DNA from: Burkholderiales bacterium 8X
GTDB lineage: Bacteria; Pseudomonadota; Gammaproteobacteria; Burkholderiales; Burkholderiaceae_C
DNA: 64,000 nt
Assembly (NCBI GenBank): GCA_902506565.1
Contig: LR732703.1
Coordinates: 2,742,425 to 2,806,424 of the forward strand
Reading direction: 5' to 3'
Shown: positions 32,767-42,018 of the stretch, one piece after another
How positions within the stretch are numbered: position 1 is the first letter of the stretch
Layout: the number at the start of each line of letters is the position of its first letter
Notes under the pieces: model-generated
The model's database searches: none
Seen by the model: the letters and a program-made list of their open reading frames with translations, nothing else
What the model was told of the DNA's origin: nothing
Position numbers and translations under genes: made by a program

Positions 32767-32840
32767 CCCCTGCCTGCCAGCTCTGCGCTTACGCGCTCCC
32801 CCGCAGTCGACTCCCGCGCCCCCGCCTCCGCCCCCCGCGT

Positions 32841-34148
32841 TCAGGCGGGGGCGGGCGAGGTGCGTAGCTTGTAGATCCGGTAGAGGAAGTAGCTGCTGTA
32901 CATCAGCACGCCGAACGCGGCATTGCCGATGGTCAACCACAGGACGCTCGTCGTGGACGACAGGTCGAAACTCAGCATCAGGACGATCTGCACGACGATG
33001 CTCAACGAGATGTTGATCGACGGTGGCAGCACCCAACCGCGGGAAATCGACAGCGCGTAGACCAGCCCGATCAGCGTGGTCAGGCAGCCTGCCGCCGCGC
33101 TCAGGACGACCTCGGTGGTCAGGTTCGAATAGTTCTTGCCGAGCACGAAGAGCACCTGCGTCGGGAAGAAATACACGAAGACCAGGATCGCTGCATAAAG
33201 AAAGGTCGCGCCCCCGAACAGCAACAGGAACTTCCGCAGCAGGTTTCCCGCGTCAGGCGGGAGCCGTGCGAACCGGGGTTGGATCAGCGTGCCGAAGACG
33301 GCGCCGAACACCGCGAGCACCGACGTCAATCGGCTGAGGGCGCCGATTTCCGCGATGGCGGTCGTGTTGCCGTAGATCGAGATCAACCACACCGCCACCG
33401 GTGCCGAGATGCAGTAGTAGATGGTGCCCGGCAGCGTGCGCTTCACGATTTTCAGGATCTCTTCCCGGGCCTCCGGATCGGGTGGCGCAGAAAAGTCGGC
33501 GAATTTCTGCGAGATCTTGCGCAGCTTGAAGTTGGCCCAGATCCGGGGAAGCCCGTTGGCCAGGATCGCAACCGCCGTGAATGGCAGCACGAAGAGGCCG
33601 GCTGCGAGCATCAGGATGCGGCCGACGTTGGCGAGGATGTCGTTCTTTTGAAGCGGAACGATGTCCTGGTTGAGCTTGATCGGCACCGACAACAGGTCGT
33701 CGGTGAGACTGGACAAGAAGGCGGGAACCAGCGCGAGCACGATCAGCAACGCCATGATCCAGCCCGCGCCGTGCTTGATCAGCAGGACGAACAAGGTCGG
33801 CAGCGCGACGGCGAGCGTGACGGCGGCCAATACCTTGCGCAGCGCCATACCGGTCGCAACCACCCGACCCATGGCGTACTTGTCTTCCCACGAGCGGCCG
33901 GCGTAAGCCATGACCCCGCCGCCGACGCCACCATCCGCAAGGGCCACGATGGCTCCGAGCACGGTGTAGGCCAGCGTGTACAGCGCGTACTCGGCAGGCG
34001 ACACCATGTGGATGATCAAGAACCCGCTGAGCAGGCCCAGCGCCTGGATCAGGATCTGGGCCGACCCGGTGACGGAAAGAAGCACGCCCCACCGAAACGC
34101 ATGTGCGTACTTCGGATGAGTGCGCATTCGGGCAAGGAACGATTTCAT
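32841..34148 (-). CDS. Polysaccharide flippase-like membrane protein (MOP/Wzx type)
   Basis: This 435-residue protein has about twelve hydrophobic segments, starting SVTGSAQILIQALGLLSGFLIIHMVSPAEYALYTLA, which is typical of the oligosaccharide flippase/MATE-like superfamily that moves lipid-linked sugars across the inner membrane. No glycosyltransferase or polymerase genes adjoin it, so its substrate cannot be inferred. It is transcribed singly, away from the DUF6279 lipoprotein promoter region. Confidence 0.82.
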   Translation of the reverse strand: MKSFLARMRTHPKYAHAFRWGVLLSVTGSAQILIQALGLLSGFLIIHMVSPAEYALYTLAYTVLGAIVALADGGVGGGVMAYAGRSWEDKYAMGRVVATGMALRKVLAAVTLAVALPTLFVLLIKHGAGWIMALLIVLALVPAFLSSLTDDLLSVPIKLNQDIVPLQKNDILANVGRILMLAAGLFVLPFTAVAILANGLPRIWANFKLRKISQKFADFSAPPDPEAREEILKIVKRTLPGTIYYCISAPVAVWLISIYGNTTAIAEIGALSRLTSVLAVFGAVFGTLIQPRFARLPPDAGNLLRKFLLLFGGATFLYAAILVFVYFFPTQVLFVLGKNYSNLTTEVVLSAAAGCLTTLIGLVYALSISRGWVLPPSINISLSIVVQIVLMLSFDLSSTTSVLWLTIGNAAFGVLMYSSYFLYRIYKLRTSPAPA

Positions 34149-34230
34149 CTGGGGCTGGCCGACAGGTTGAATGAGGAAGCGCCCGAAGTGTAAACAAACG
34201 TTGTAATTGTGACGCTACTTATCCGTCGGT

Positions 34231-35115
34231 TCAGTGAACTTCGGCCAGGTCCTTGAAATCGGTTGCATAGCTGCCGAGACGGCGTGCGGCTCGCTTCCGC
34301 TGTTCGGGGTTCGTCTGGTTGTGCAGTTCCGCCAAGTCCCGGCAACCTTCCTGCAGCAGCAACCGTTGCCGGTCGCGGGTGGCCCCGGGCGGCGGGTCGA
34401 CCGCCCGCAGCAGGTACGCGCCCAGTTCGGCACGGGCCGCCGGGATCGGCAGGTTCTCGCGCTTGATCCGTTGCAGCAGGGCCAGGGTCTCCGCCTGGCG
34501 CTGGCGTCGGTCGGCGTCGATCGCTCGCGCATCGAACCGAGAACGTTCCACCGCCGTTCTCACCAGCGTGCGCTGCGAAGAATCGAGGCGGCCATAGAAG
34601 TCTTCATAGCGCCCGAGGTACAGCTTGAAGCGCTTTTCGCGCTGCTGGGCCAGGCTGAGGTCGAGCCAGTCCTGCCGATAACCGGCGTTGATCTTGGCGT
34701 ATTTGCGTTCGATGTTGTAGAGCTGGGTCTCGTCCAGTGTCGCGGCGAGTTCCGCGGCGGGAAGGGCCACTTCGGCCGCGACGGCCACCAGCCGCTCTCG
34801 AACCTTGTCCGCAAGCTGGCAAGCCTGCTCCGGGGCAATGTCCTCGAGCGCCTTCGCTTGCGCCTCTTGCAGCAGGTCGACGATCTTCGGCAACTCCTGC
34901 CGCCGATGCCAGGCGAGCAGGGTGTCGAGGTCGGCGCGCACCCGCGGCGACTGCTGCTGGCCAAAATCCACGTAGCCATCGAGCCACCAGTAGGTCACCT
35001 CGGGCAGGTTGTTGTAGGCCAGCTTGATGGCGCTGCACGCGCCGAGCATCGAGCACAGCATCAGCACGCCGATAATCCGCGCCAATCTTGCGCAATGCAG
35101 GGTGGAACAACGCAT
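34231..35115 (-). CDS. DUF6279 family lipoprotein
   Basis: The product has 294 residues. The signal peptide ends in a lipobox, VLMLCSMLGAC, so Cys 27 should be lipidated. The mature N-terminus SAIKLAYNNLPEVTYWWLDGYVDF is the DUF6279 hallmark, followed by a long helical region. The function is unknown; family members are envelope lipoproteins. The ATG (35113-35115) overlaps the divergent glmU ATG (35114-35116) within CATG. Confidence 0.85.
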   Translation of the reverse strand: MRCSTLHCARLARIIGVLMLCSMLGACSAIKLAYNNLPEVTYWWLDGYVDFGQQQSPRVRADLDTLLAWHRRQELPKIVDLLQEAQAKALEDIAPEQACQLADKVRERLVAVAAEVALPAAELAATLDETQLYNIERKYAKINAGYRQDWLDLSLAQQREKRFKLYLGRYEDFYGRLDSSQRTLVRTAVERSRFDARAIDADRRQRQAETLALLQRIKRENLPIPAARAELGAYLLRAVDPPPGATRDRQRLLLQEGCRDLAELHNQTNPEQRKRAARRLGSYATDFKDLAEVH

Positions 35116-36562
35116 GAATCAGACTCCGCAGAATATCGATTCGCCCGTCGACGTGGTCGTCATGGCGGCCGGCAAGGGAACACGCATGAAGAGCAGCCTA
35201 CCGAAGGTGCTGCATCGCCTGGGTGGGCAGTCGCTGGTGCTGCATGTCGTCGAAACCGCCGTCGCGACCGGGGCTCGCAACATCGTGGTGGTCACCGGCC
35301 ACGGCGCACCGGAGGTCGAGGCGGCGCTCGCAGCCCAGCCGCTCGGCGTGGTACCGCGCTTCGCGCGGCAGGTCCCGCAGCTCGGCACCGGCCATGCGGT
35401 GCAACAGGCCGCGCCGCAACTGGCGGACGACAGCATCGTCATCATCCTCTCGGGCGACGTGCCGCTGATTCGCGCCGAAACCCTGCGAGCACTGGCGCTC
35501 GAAAGCGCCGGGCGAAAGCTGGCTCTCTTGACGATCGAACTGGACGACCCGACCGGCTACGGACGCATCGTGCGCGCGCCCGGCAGCGCAACTGCGCCGG
35601 TCGACCGGCGAGGCGACGTGCAGGCGATCGTCGAGGAGAAGGACGCAAGCGATGCGCAGCGTGCCATCCGCGAAATCTACAGCGGCGTGATGGCGGTTCC
35701 GTCCCGCCTCCTGAAAGGATGGCTTGCGCGCCTGGACAACCGAAATGCGCAGGGCGAGTTCTACCTGACCGACATCGTCGGCATGGCGACCGTCGAAGGC
35801 GTGCCGGTCGTGGCGCAGCGCTGCAGCGATCCGCTGCAGGTGGCTGGCGTCAATACGCCAGGCCAGCTGGCTGCGCTCGAACGCGCCTTCCAGCGCAGGC
35901 AGGCGGATTCGTTGATGGAGCGCGGCGTGCGGCTGGCCGATCCGGCGCGCTTCGACCTGCGTGGCACGCTCGAATGCGAGTCGGATGTCGAGATCGACGT
36001 CAATTGCATCTTCGAAGGCTCGGTTTCGCTGGGCGCCGGCGTGCGCGTCGGTGCGAACTGCGTGATTGCCAATGCGCGGATCGAGGCGGGCGCCGTGATC
36101 CATCCCTTCACCCACATCGAGGGCGAGAAGGCCGGCGTCACGGTGGGCGAGAGCGCTTTGGTGGGACCCTTCGCCCGGCTGCGCCCGGGCGCTCGGCTCG
36201 GCGCCGAAGTGCATGTCGGCAACTTCGTCGAGATCAAGAACTCGACCCTGGCTGCGGGCGCGAAGGCCAATCACCTGGCCTACCTCGGGGACGCCACGGT
36301 CGGGCAACGGGTCAACTACGGCGCCGGCAGCATCACCGCGAACTACGACGGCGCCAACAAGCATCGGACCATCATCGGCGACGACGTTCACGTGGGCAGC
36401 AATTGCGTGCTGGTGGCACCCATCACGGTCGGCGCCGGCGGCACCATCGGTGCCGGCTCCACCATCACCAAGCCGACCGACCCGCAGGCCCTCACCGTCT
36501 CGCGGGCCCGTCAGGTCAGCTTCGCGAACTGGGAACGTCCGAAGAAGCTTCCAAAGGGCTGA
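35114..36562 (+). CDS. glmU: Bifunctional GlmU: N-acetylglucosamine-1-P uridyltransferase / glucosamine-1-P acetyltransferase
   Basis: This 482-residue enzyme makes UDP-GlcNAc for peptidoglycan and LPS. The N-terminal pyrophosphorylase motif is VVMAAGKGTRMKSSLPKVL; EEKDAS, EIYSGVM and GEFYLTD follow. From about residue 270 a left-handed beta-helix with hexapeptide repeats forms the acetyltransferase domain, including RPGARLGAEVHVGNFVEIK, NHLAYLGDA and ITANYDGANKHRTIIGD. The length is a little above the usual 455 or so. The start was chosen because it places the GxG motif correctly. The last 47 bases overlap the convergent Lrp gene. Confidence 0.96.
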   Translation: MNQTPQNIDSPVDVVVMAAGKGTRMKSSLPKVLHRLGGQSLVLHVVETAVATGARNIVVVTGHGAPEVEAALAAQPLGVVPRFARQVPQLGTGHAVQQAAPQLADDSIVIILSGDVPLIRAETLRALALESAGRKLALLTIELDDPTGYGRIVRAPGSATAPVDRRGDVQAIVEEKDASDAQRAIREIYSGVMAVPSRLLKGWLARLDNRNAQGEFYLTDIVGMATVEGVPVVAQRCSDPLQVAGVNTPGQLAALERAFQRRQADSLMERGVRLADPARFDLRGTLECESDVEIDVNCIFEGSVSLGAGVRVGANCVIANARIEAGAVIHPFTHIEGEKAGVTVGESALVGPFARLRPGARLGAEVHVGNFVEIKNSTLAAGAKANHLAYLGDATVGQRVNYGAGSITANYDGANKHRTIIGDDVHVGSNCVLVAPITVGAGGTIGAGSTITKPTDPQALTVSRARQVSFANWERPKKLPKG

Positions 36563-37031
36563 GCGGAAGCGGTATCCGGGTCGAGAACTTGGCTCTCCGG
36601 ATGCTGAAGAAGGCCTTGACGTTGCGGACATTGGCGTCGGCCGTGAAGAGGCGTTGCGCGAGCGCCTGGTACGCCGGCATGTCGCGCACCACCACGATCA
36701 ACACGAAATCCGGGCCGGGCGAGACCCGATAGCACTGCTGCACTTCGTCGTCGGCGGCGATGCGGGCTTCGAACGCGTCGAGCGATTCGGCGTCCTGGCG
36801 GTCGAGCGAGATCTCGATGACCGCGGTGAGGAGCGGGCCGGCCTTCTTGGCGTCGAGGATCACGACCTGGCGTTCAAACCAGCCTGCTTCCTTCAAGCGC
36901 CTGACTCGCCGCATGCTGGTCGGTGGCGAGAGGCCGAAGCGCTCGGCCAGTGCTTGATTGCTGAGCGAGGCATCGGTTTGTAGCGCTTCCAGCAACTGGA
37001 GATCGATCGACTTGGTGTCCATGAATTTCAT
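36516..37031 (-). CDS. Lrp/AsnC family transcriptional regulator
   Basis: The 171-residue product starts with an Lrp-type helix-turn-helix (DLQLLEALQTDASLSNQALAERFGLSPPTSMRRVRRLKEAG), followed by the RAM ligand-binding domain (LLTAVIEISLD, VQQCYRVSPGPDFVLIVVV). The start at 37031 (MKFMDTK) has GGAGG four bases upstream; the second Met at 37022 would be 13 bases from it. It sits between glmU and glmS, divergent from glmS. Its 3' end overlaps glmU by 47 bases. The target genes are unknown, with itself and glmS the first candidates. Confidence 0.92.
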   Translation of the reverse strand: MKFMDTKSIDLQLLEALQTDASLSNQALAERFGLSPPTSMRRVRRLKEAGWFERQVVILDAKKAGPLLTAVIEISLDRQDAESLDAFEARIAADDEVQQCYRVSPGPDFVLIVVVRDMPAYQALAQRLFTADANVRNVKAFFSIRRAKFSTRIPLPLSPLEASSDVPSSRS

Positions 37032-37165
37032 TTTGCCTCCGACTCTGAAGTTTTTCGTCGCCTCGTCTACGTCGTGAAATTGTCTTTCGGCCTGGCGTGA
37101 TATTTGAAAGCACAAGGACGACTGCATTTCTTACCATCAGGCGATTCCCGTTCAGGAGATCCCTT

Positions 37166-39046
37166 ATGTGTGGCATCGTCGGCGCCGTTTCGTCCCGCAA
37201 CATCGTTCCGGTGCTCGTACAGGGCCTGCAACGCCTCGAATACCGCGGCTACGACTCCTGCGGCGTGGCGGTCCATGCCGGCGGCTTGAAACGCGCCCGG
37301 ACGACTTCGCGGGTTGCCGACCTGCTGGTGCAGGTTCGCAACGACCATCTCGAAGGCGCAACCGGCATCGCCCACACCCGCTGGGCAACGCACGGCGCGC
37401 CGGTCGTCCACAACGCGCATCCGCATTTCAGCCATGGCCCCGGCGTCGACGCCGAACAGCAACGGCCCGGCCGCATTGCCATCGTCCACAACGGGATCAT
37501 CGAGAACCACGATCGCCTGCGCGAGCGTCTTCAGGAGCGTGGCTATGCCTTCGCCAGCCAGACCGATACCGAGGTCATCGCCCACCTGGTCGACAGCCAC
37601 TACGACGGCGACCTGTTCGAGGCGCTCAAGGCCAGCGTCAAGGAACTGCAGGGCGCCTATGCCATCGCCGCAATCTGTCGGGACGAGCCGCATCGGGTAG
37701 TCGGCGCCCGCGCCGGCTCGCCGCTGGTGCTGGGCCTCGGCAAGGAGGCTGACGAGAATTTCCTGGCGAGCGACGCGATGGCGCTCGCCGGCGTCACCGA
37801 CCAGATCGTGTACCTGGAGGAGGGCGACCTGGTCGACATCCAACCGGGCAAGTACTGGATCGCCGATCGCGCCCAGAAACCGGTCGAGCGCAAGGTCCGC
37901 ACGGTGCTCGCGCACAGCGGTGCGGCCGAGCTGGGTCCGTATCGCCACTACATGCAGAAGGAGATCTTCGAGCAGCCGCGCGCCATCGCCGACACGCTCG
38001 AGGGGCTCGAAGGCGTGGTGCCGGAGCTCTTCGACGGCGCTTCGATCGACGGCGAGCCGGGTGCGGCGGCCTGGCGTGTCTTCCAGGACATCGACAAGGT
38101 GTTGATCCTGGCTTGCGGCACCAGCTACTACAGCGGCTGCACCGCCAAGTACTGGCTCGAAGGCATCGCCAGGATTCCGACGCAGGTCGAGATCGCCAGC
38201 GAGTATCGGTACCGCGATTCGGTGCCCGACCCGCGCACCCTGGTGGTCACCATCAGCCAGTCGGGCGAAACCGCGGACACGCTGGCGGCCTTGAAGCACG
38301 CACGCTCCCTCGGCATGACGCAGACGCTCACCATCTGCAATGTCGCCACCAGCGCGATGGTGCGCGAATGCAAGCTCGCCTACATCACGCGCGCCGGTGT
38401 CGAGATCGGGGTGGCATCGACCAAGGCGTTCACCACGCAGCTCGCCGCCCTGTTCCTCTTGACGCTGGCGCTCGCGCAATCGAAGGGGCGCCTCGGCGAT
38501 GCCGACGAGGCGCGCCTGCTCAAGGAAATGCGCCACCTGCCGGTCGCGTTGCAGTCGGTGCTGGCGCTCGAGCCGCAGATCATCAGCTGGGCCGAGGACT
38601 TCGCGCGCAAGGAAAACGCGCTCTTCCTCGGTCGTGGCCTGCACTACCCGATCGCGCTCGAAGGCGCCTTGAAGCTCAAGGAAGTCACCTACATCCATGC
38701 CGAGGCCTATGCCGCCGGCGAGCTCAAGCACGGGCCGCTGGCCCTCGTCACGAGCGAGATGCCGGTGGTGACGGTGGCGCCGAACGACTCGCTCCTCGAG
38801 AAACTCAAGAGCAACCTCCAGGAAGTGCGGGCCCGCGGCGGCGTGCTCTACGTGCTGGCCGATGGCGATACCCGGATCGAAAGCAGCGAAGGCATCCATG
38901 TGATCCGGATGCCCGAGCACTATGGCGCGCTATCGCCGCTACTGCATGTCGTGCCGCTGCAGCTTCTGGCGTATCACACCGCCTGCGCGCGGGGCACCGA
39001 TGTCGACAAGCCGCGCAATCTCGCGAAGAGCGTGACGGTCGAATAG
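37166..39046 (+). CDS. glmS: Glutamine-fructose-6-phosphate aminotransferase (isomerizing) GlmS
   Basis: This 626-residue enzyme makes glucosamine-6-phosphate, the entry step to UDP-GlcNAc. Cys 2 (MCGIVGAV) is the N-terminal nucleophile of the glutaminase domain, which fixes the start; AGGAGATC precedes the ATG. Two SIS domains follow ([40 protein letters not shown]), and the C-terminal [12 protein letters not shown] is conserved. It lies downstream of glmU, with the Lrp gene between them on the other strand. Confidence 0.97.
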   Translation: MCGIVGAVSSRNIVPVLVQGLQRLEYRGYDSCGVAVHAGGLKRARTTSRVADLLVQVRNDHLEGATGIAHTRWATHGAPVVHNAHPHFSHGPGVDAEQQRPGRIAIVHNGIIENHDRLRERLQERGYAFASQTDTEVIAHLVDSHYDGDLFEALKASVKELQGAYAIAAICRDEPHRVVGARAGSPLVLGLGKEADENFLASDAMALAGVTDQIVYLEEGDLVDIQPGKYWIADRAQKPVERKVRTVLAHSGAAELGPYRHYMQKEIFEQPRAIADTLEGLEGVVPELFDGASIDGEPGAAAWRVFQDIDKVLILACGTSYYSGCTAKYWLEGIARIPTQVEIASEYRYRDSVPDPRTLVVTISQSGETADTLAALKHARSLGMTQTLTICNVATSAMVRECKLAYITRAGVEIGVASTKAFTTQLAALFLLTLALAQSKGRLGDADEARLLKEMRHLPVALQSVLALEPQIISWAEDFARKENALFLGRGLHYPIALEGALKLKEVTYIHAEAYAAGELKHGPLALVTSEMPVVTVAPNDSLLEKLKSNLQEVRARGGVLYVLADGDTRIESSEGIHVIRMPEHYGALSPLLHVVPLQLLAYHTACARGTDVDKPRNLAKSVTVE

Positions 39047-39050
39047 GCCG

Positions 39051-40385
39051 TCAAGTCGGCGGCATGGCCTCGAGCCTGCGAGCCGCATGGCGAAGACCCT
39101 CCAGGATGCTGCGACCCACCCTCATCGAGAAGTCCTTCGGCAGCAGCTCGTACATCGACTCGATCACTGCCGGCGTGCGCGCCACGATCTCGGCGATCAA
39201 TGGTTCGGCATCGACTCCCACGCAGCGCACGGCCATCGAGTTGAAGTGTTTGCGATGAATATCTTTGATGCGGTAGTGGCGGTTCTTGCCGTCGATCGCC
39301 ATCGCGAGCTTGGCCCGGTGCTCGTTGAACTGATTGGGGCCGCTGCCGGTAGCCGGCAGGATCGACATCACGTCGTACAGTGGTGTCAGGCGAAAGAGCG
39401 TCTTCGGCAGCAGGTGGATGCTGAAATTCTTGGCGTGCCCATCGGGCGCGGACAGTAGCCAGAACAGGATCTGCGCACTGAAGAGGGTGCGAAGGTCGTC
39501 ATTCGGCTGGGTCGATTGCTTGAGCAGCGCCGACAGCCGTGCAAGCCCCGGCCCACCTTCGGCCTCGTACTTGAGCAGCGGCGAAACGCCGAGCGCCTGG
39601 CAGAAATCTTCCTGCGGCAAGCGAAGGTACCAATCGCCGCTCGGGTGCAATTGGCGGTCGAAGCGGGTCACGCTCAGCACCTTCTGCCGGCCGAAAACCA
39701 GCATCTCGCAGTCGGCGACCACCAGGCCGTAGGCGCGCAGGATCTGGAGGCACAGCCACTCGTTCTCGACCGAGCTGGAGAGGTCGATCTTCTGGTTGCC
39801 GACGAAGCCGAGCGGCAGCTTGAGGATGTGGGTGGTCGGCGTGGCGCCGTGCGGCTTCAGCCACCGGCCCCGGTGGCGGAGCAGGGCGGTTTTTTCCTGC
39901 GCACCTGCCAGGGATATGCGGAAATCGTCGTTCGGCTGCAGGCCGAGGCCGGCGGGCCCGGTACTGTTCCGCAGCAGCTCCTCGATCTGCGCGTCATCGA
40001 TCGGGGTGGCATCGATCCGGTCGATGCGCTCGGGCCGCTCGTCCTCATCCAGCAATTGCAAGGCGCCGATGCAGTCTCGTCCGACCGCCTTCAGCAGCTC
40101 GAATGGCTCGAGCGAGCTTGTCGAGAAGCGGGTTGCGATGCGCCGGCGAATGGCCTCGCTGTCGGGCAGCAGGTTGTCGAAGTAGTTGAACACCCGGTCG
40201 CCGCGAAGAGGCGTGTCGTCCAGGCCGAAGGGCAACGAAAGCGATAACGGCCGGCCGCGCTCGGAAGCGACCCACTCGGCGTCGTATTGCAGCTCCATCG
40301 GTCCACGTGACGGCAGCCGCCAGCTTCCGACGCGCAGCCCGTTCGCCCACAAGGACAATGCCTGGCTTCGTGTCGGTCGTGCCAT
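39051..40385 (-). CDS. hipA: HipA-type serine/threonine kinase toxin
   Basis: The product has 444 residues. In E. coli, HipA phosphorylates glutamyl-tRNA synthetase and induces persistence. The motifs are kept: the Gly/Ser loop region RISLAGAQEKTALL, ATPTTHILKLPLG with the ATP-binding Lys, SVTRFDRQLHPSGDW, the catalytic loop SAPDGHAKNFSIHLL, and the metal-binding LYDVMS. An N-terminal HipA subdomain (LWANGLRVGSW, FGLDDTPLRGDRVFNYFDNLLPD) is present. It appears intact. Its start is two bases downstream of the hipB stop, so the pair forms one operon. Confidence 0.93.
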   Translation of the reverse strand: MARPTRSQALSLWANGLRVGSWRLPSRGPMELQYDAEWVASERGRPLSLSLPFGLDDTPLRGDRVFNYFDNLLPDSEAIRRRIATRFSTSSLEPFELLKAVGRDCIGALQLLDEDERPERIDRIDATPIDDAQIEELLRNSTGPAGLGLQPNDDFRISLAGAQEKTALLRHRGRWLKPHGATPTTHILKLPLGFVGNQKIDLSSSVENEWLCLQILRAYGLVVADCEMLVFGRQKVLSVTRFDRQLHPSGDWYLRLPQEDFCQALGVSPLLKYEAEGGPGLARLSALLKQSTQPNDDLRTLFSAQILFWLLSAPDGHAKNFSIHLLPKTLFRLTPLYDVMSILPATGSGPNQFNEHRAKLAMAIDGKNRHYRIKDIHRKHFNSMAVRCVGVDAEPLIAEIVARTPAVIESMYELLPKDFSMRVGRSILEGLRHAARRLEAMPPT

Positions 40386-40387
40386 GG

Positions 40388-40657
40388 CTACCAGTCGGCG
40401 TCCGAATAGGGCGGCGGCTTGGCTTCGCCCGCCCGGCCATCGGCGCGCTCTTCCAGGACGATGCGCAGGTCGTACAGCGCCGTGAGAGCCAGCAGTTGTT
40501 CAAAGGTGATCGACGACGGATCCGCCTCGAGCACCGACAACCGGCTCTGGCTGAGACCGACGTGCGCAGCTGCGGCTGCCTGGGTGAGCTTCTTGCGCTT
40601 GCGAGCCGACAGCAAAAGATGTCCGAGCTGCTGCGGCGTGGAAAGGGCGAGGGCCAT
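40388..40657 (-). CDS. hipB: HipB-type antitoxin, helix-turn-helix
   Basis: This 89-residue Xre-family protein has the helix-turn-helix LLLSARKRKKLTQAAAAAHVGLSQSRLSVLEADP. HipB proteins bind HipA and repress the operon. The C-terminal tail (AGEAKPPPYSDADW) ends in Trp, as in E. coli HipB where the C-terminal Trp region governs stability and HipA contact. The start at 40657 follows an AT-rich operator-like region. Confidence 0.92.
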   Translation of the reverse strand: MALALSTPQQLGHLLLSARKRKKLTQAAAAAHVGLSQSRLSVLEADPSSITFEQLLALTALYDLRIVLEERADGRAGEAKPPPYSDADW

Positions 40658-40667
40658 GCTGGATGAA

Positions 40668-40726
40668 TATTCGTCAGACCGATTAACGCATGATATCTCT
40701 CAGGCGAATAAAAGCAGATCATCTGC
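40668..40726. promoter_or_regulatory. hipBA promoter/operator region with two dyads
   Basis: Just upstream of hipB, in an AT-rich stretch, the arms TATTCGTCAGAC (40668-40679) and, inverted, TATTCGCCTGAG (40699-40710) match at 9 of 12 positions. A second, near-perfect palindrome GCAGAT-C-ATCTGC lies at 40714-40726. HipB-type repressors bind such inverted repeats, so this is the likely autoregulatory site. Confidence 0.5.
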
Positions 40727-40883
40727 CTTACAAATAATCGGTCGAGTTGACGTCGAGCACTCGCTGCCGAAGCCAAACGTCAGAACACAGCTTGATGTGG
40801 ACGCCGTCCAGATCCACTGGTAGGCTATGTGGACGCCAATCACATCGACGATCCACAGCTCGACCACCCACCTCGGAGAAACC

Positions 40884-41366
40884 ATGCCCACCATCGCTCC
40901 ATTCCTCTGGTATTCGAACCAGGCCGAAGAGGCCGCTCGCTTTTATGCCTCGATCTTCCCCGACTCCCGCGTCAACAGCGTCGTCGAAATGCCGAGCGAG
41001 TCGCCGGCCGGGCCGGCCGGCTCGGTCAAGGTCGTCGATTTCGTCTTGCTGGGTCGCCCGTTCCATGCCATGAGCGCCGGGCCGCTCGATCCTTTCAACC
41101 ATGCGGTGTCCTTCGTGGTGCATTGCGACACCCAGGAGGAAATCGATCGCTATTGGGACGCTCTGATGGCCGATGGTGGCAGCGCCGAGGAGTGCGGCTG
41201 GTTGAAAGATCGCTACGGTTTGTGCTGGCAGATCACGCCCGCGGCGTTGCCAGGAATGATGGCCGATCCGGACCGGGCGAAGGCCAAGCGCGCGACCGAT
41301 GCCATGCTGACCATGGTCAAGCTGGACATCGCAAAGCTGCAGGCCGCGTACGACGGCAAGGGGTGA
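40884..41366 (+). CDS. VOC family (PhnB-like) protein
   Basis: This 160-residue protein is of the vicinal oxygen chelate fold, PhnB/3-demethylubiquinone-like group: IAPFLWYSNQAEEAARFYASIFPDSRV, FHAMSAGP, FNHAVSFVVHCDTQEEIDRYWDALM, and GWLKDRYGLCWQITP. Members are putative glyoxalase-like enzymes with mostly unknown substrates. The start has CGGAGAA upstream, better than the in-frame ATG at 40827. Confidence 0.9.
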   Translation: MPTIAPFLWYSNQAEEAARFYASIFPDSRVNSVVEMPSESPAGPAGSVKVVDFVLLGRPFHAMSAGPLDPFNHAVSFVVHCDTQEEIDRYWDALMADGGSAEECGWLKDRYGLCWQITPAALPGMMADPDRAKAKRATDAMLTMVKLDIAKLQAAYDGKG

Positions 41367-41381
41367 ACGCGGCGCGGCTCG

Positions 41382-41398
41382 GCCCGACTCGCTCGGGC
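41382..41398. terminator. GC-rich hairpin between convergent genes
   Basis: GCCCGA-CTCGC-TCGGGC forms a perfect six-pair stem with a five-base loop in the 42-base gap between two convergent stops. There is no T-run on either strand, so its role as a terminator is uncertain. Confidence 0.25.
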
Positions 41399-41408
41399 TC
41401 GGCCCGGT

Positions 41409-41840
41409 TCAACCGCGCGATTTCTTCCGAGGAAAAGCCACGGTCTCCGGAAAGTCCATGAAGTCGGTCGCGGCAAAGCCGGAATCGGCTGCGGCGGCTT
41501 CATCGCGTGCTTGGCGGGCCTTGGCGTTGGCGCGCAGGCGCTGGGCATGGGCGCGCAATTCGGCGTGAGCTTTCACCGCCGGATCGATCGGTGCCGGCGC
41601 CGACGCGGCTTGCGTTTGGGGCACGGACCGGGCGCCCGGACGAAGGATCATGGTGGCCGGAAAGGCATTCGCGGAGACCGCAGCAGGCTCCAGCCGCCCC
41701 GGGCGGGTCAACACATCGGCCTGCGAAACGGCCGCTCGCGCAGCGCTCGATTGGGTGATCGGCAAGGGTGGCAATGCGGTACGGGCTTGCAGTCCGAACA
41801 GGGACGCGAGGCCGTTCAACAAGGAATTAAGTAGTCGCAT
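41409..41840 (-). CDS. Hypothetical protein, Ala-rich
   Basis: This 143-residue protein is not recognised. A short hydrophobic N-terminus (MRLLNSLLNGLASLFGLQA) is followed by an Ala/Pro-rich middle and a charged helix (AHAELRAHAQRLRANAKARQARDEAAAA), ending FMDFPETVAFPRKKSRG. The ATG at 41840 is used; a GTG three codons upstream is possible. Its composition is simple, but the sequence keeps an open frame in a convergent pair, and no alternative gene explains the stretch. Confidence 0.5.
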   Translation of the reverse strand: MRLLNSLLNGLASLFGLQARTALPPLPITQSSAARAAVSQADVLTRPGRLEPAAVSANAFPATMILRPGARSVPQTQAASAPAPIDPAVKAHAELRAHAQRLRANAKARQARDEAAAADSGFAATDFMDFPETVAFPRKKSRG

Positions 41841-42018
41841 GGCTTGCACTTGGTGTGAGCTAAAGTTCTAAAGTCATTGTGCATGCCGGGTTACGAATTG
41901 AAACCCTTACCGAAGCCCCGGCGGCTCCGAATGCGCAAAAAGCTCACGAAGCTTTCGACTTCCGCGTCAAGGCAAGAGACATCGATCCCCTGGCGAAGCG
42001 CCGGCGATCGGAATGCTT

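Noticed and set aside
32841..34148. A capsule or O-antigen locus around the flippase
   Set aside because: No glycosyltransferase, polymerase or sugar-nucleotide genes flank it other than general glmU/glmS.
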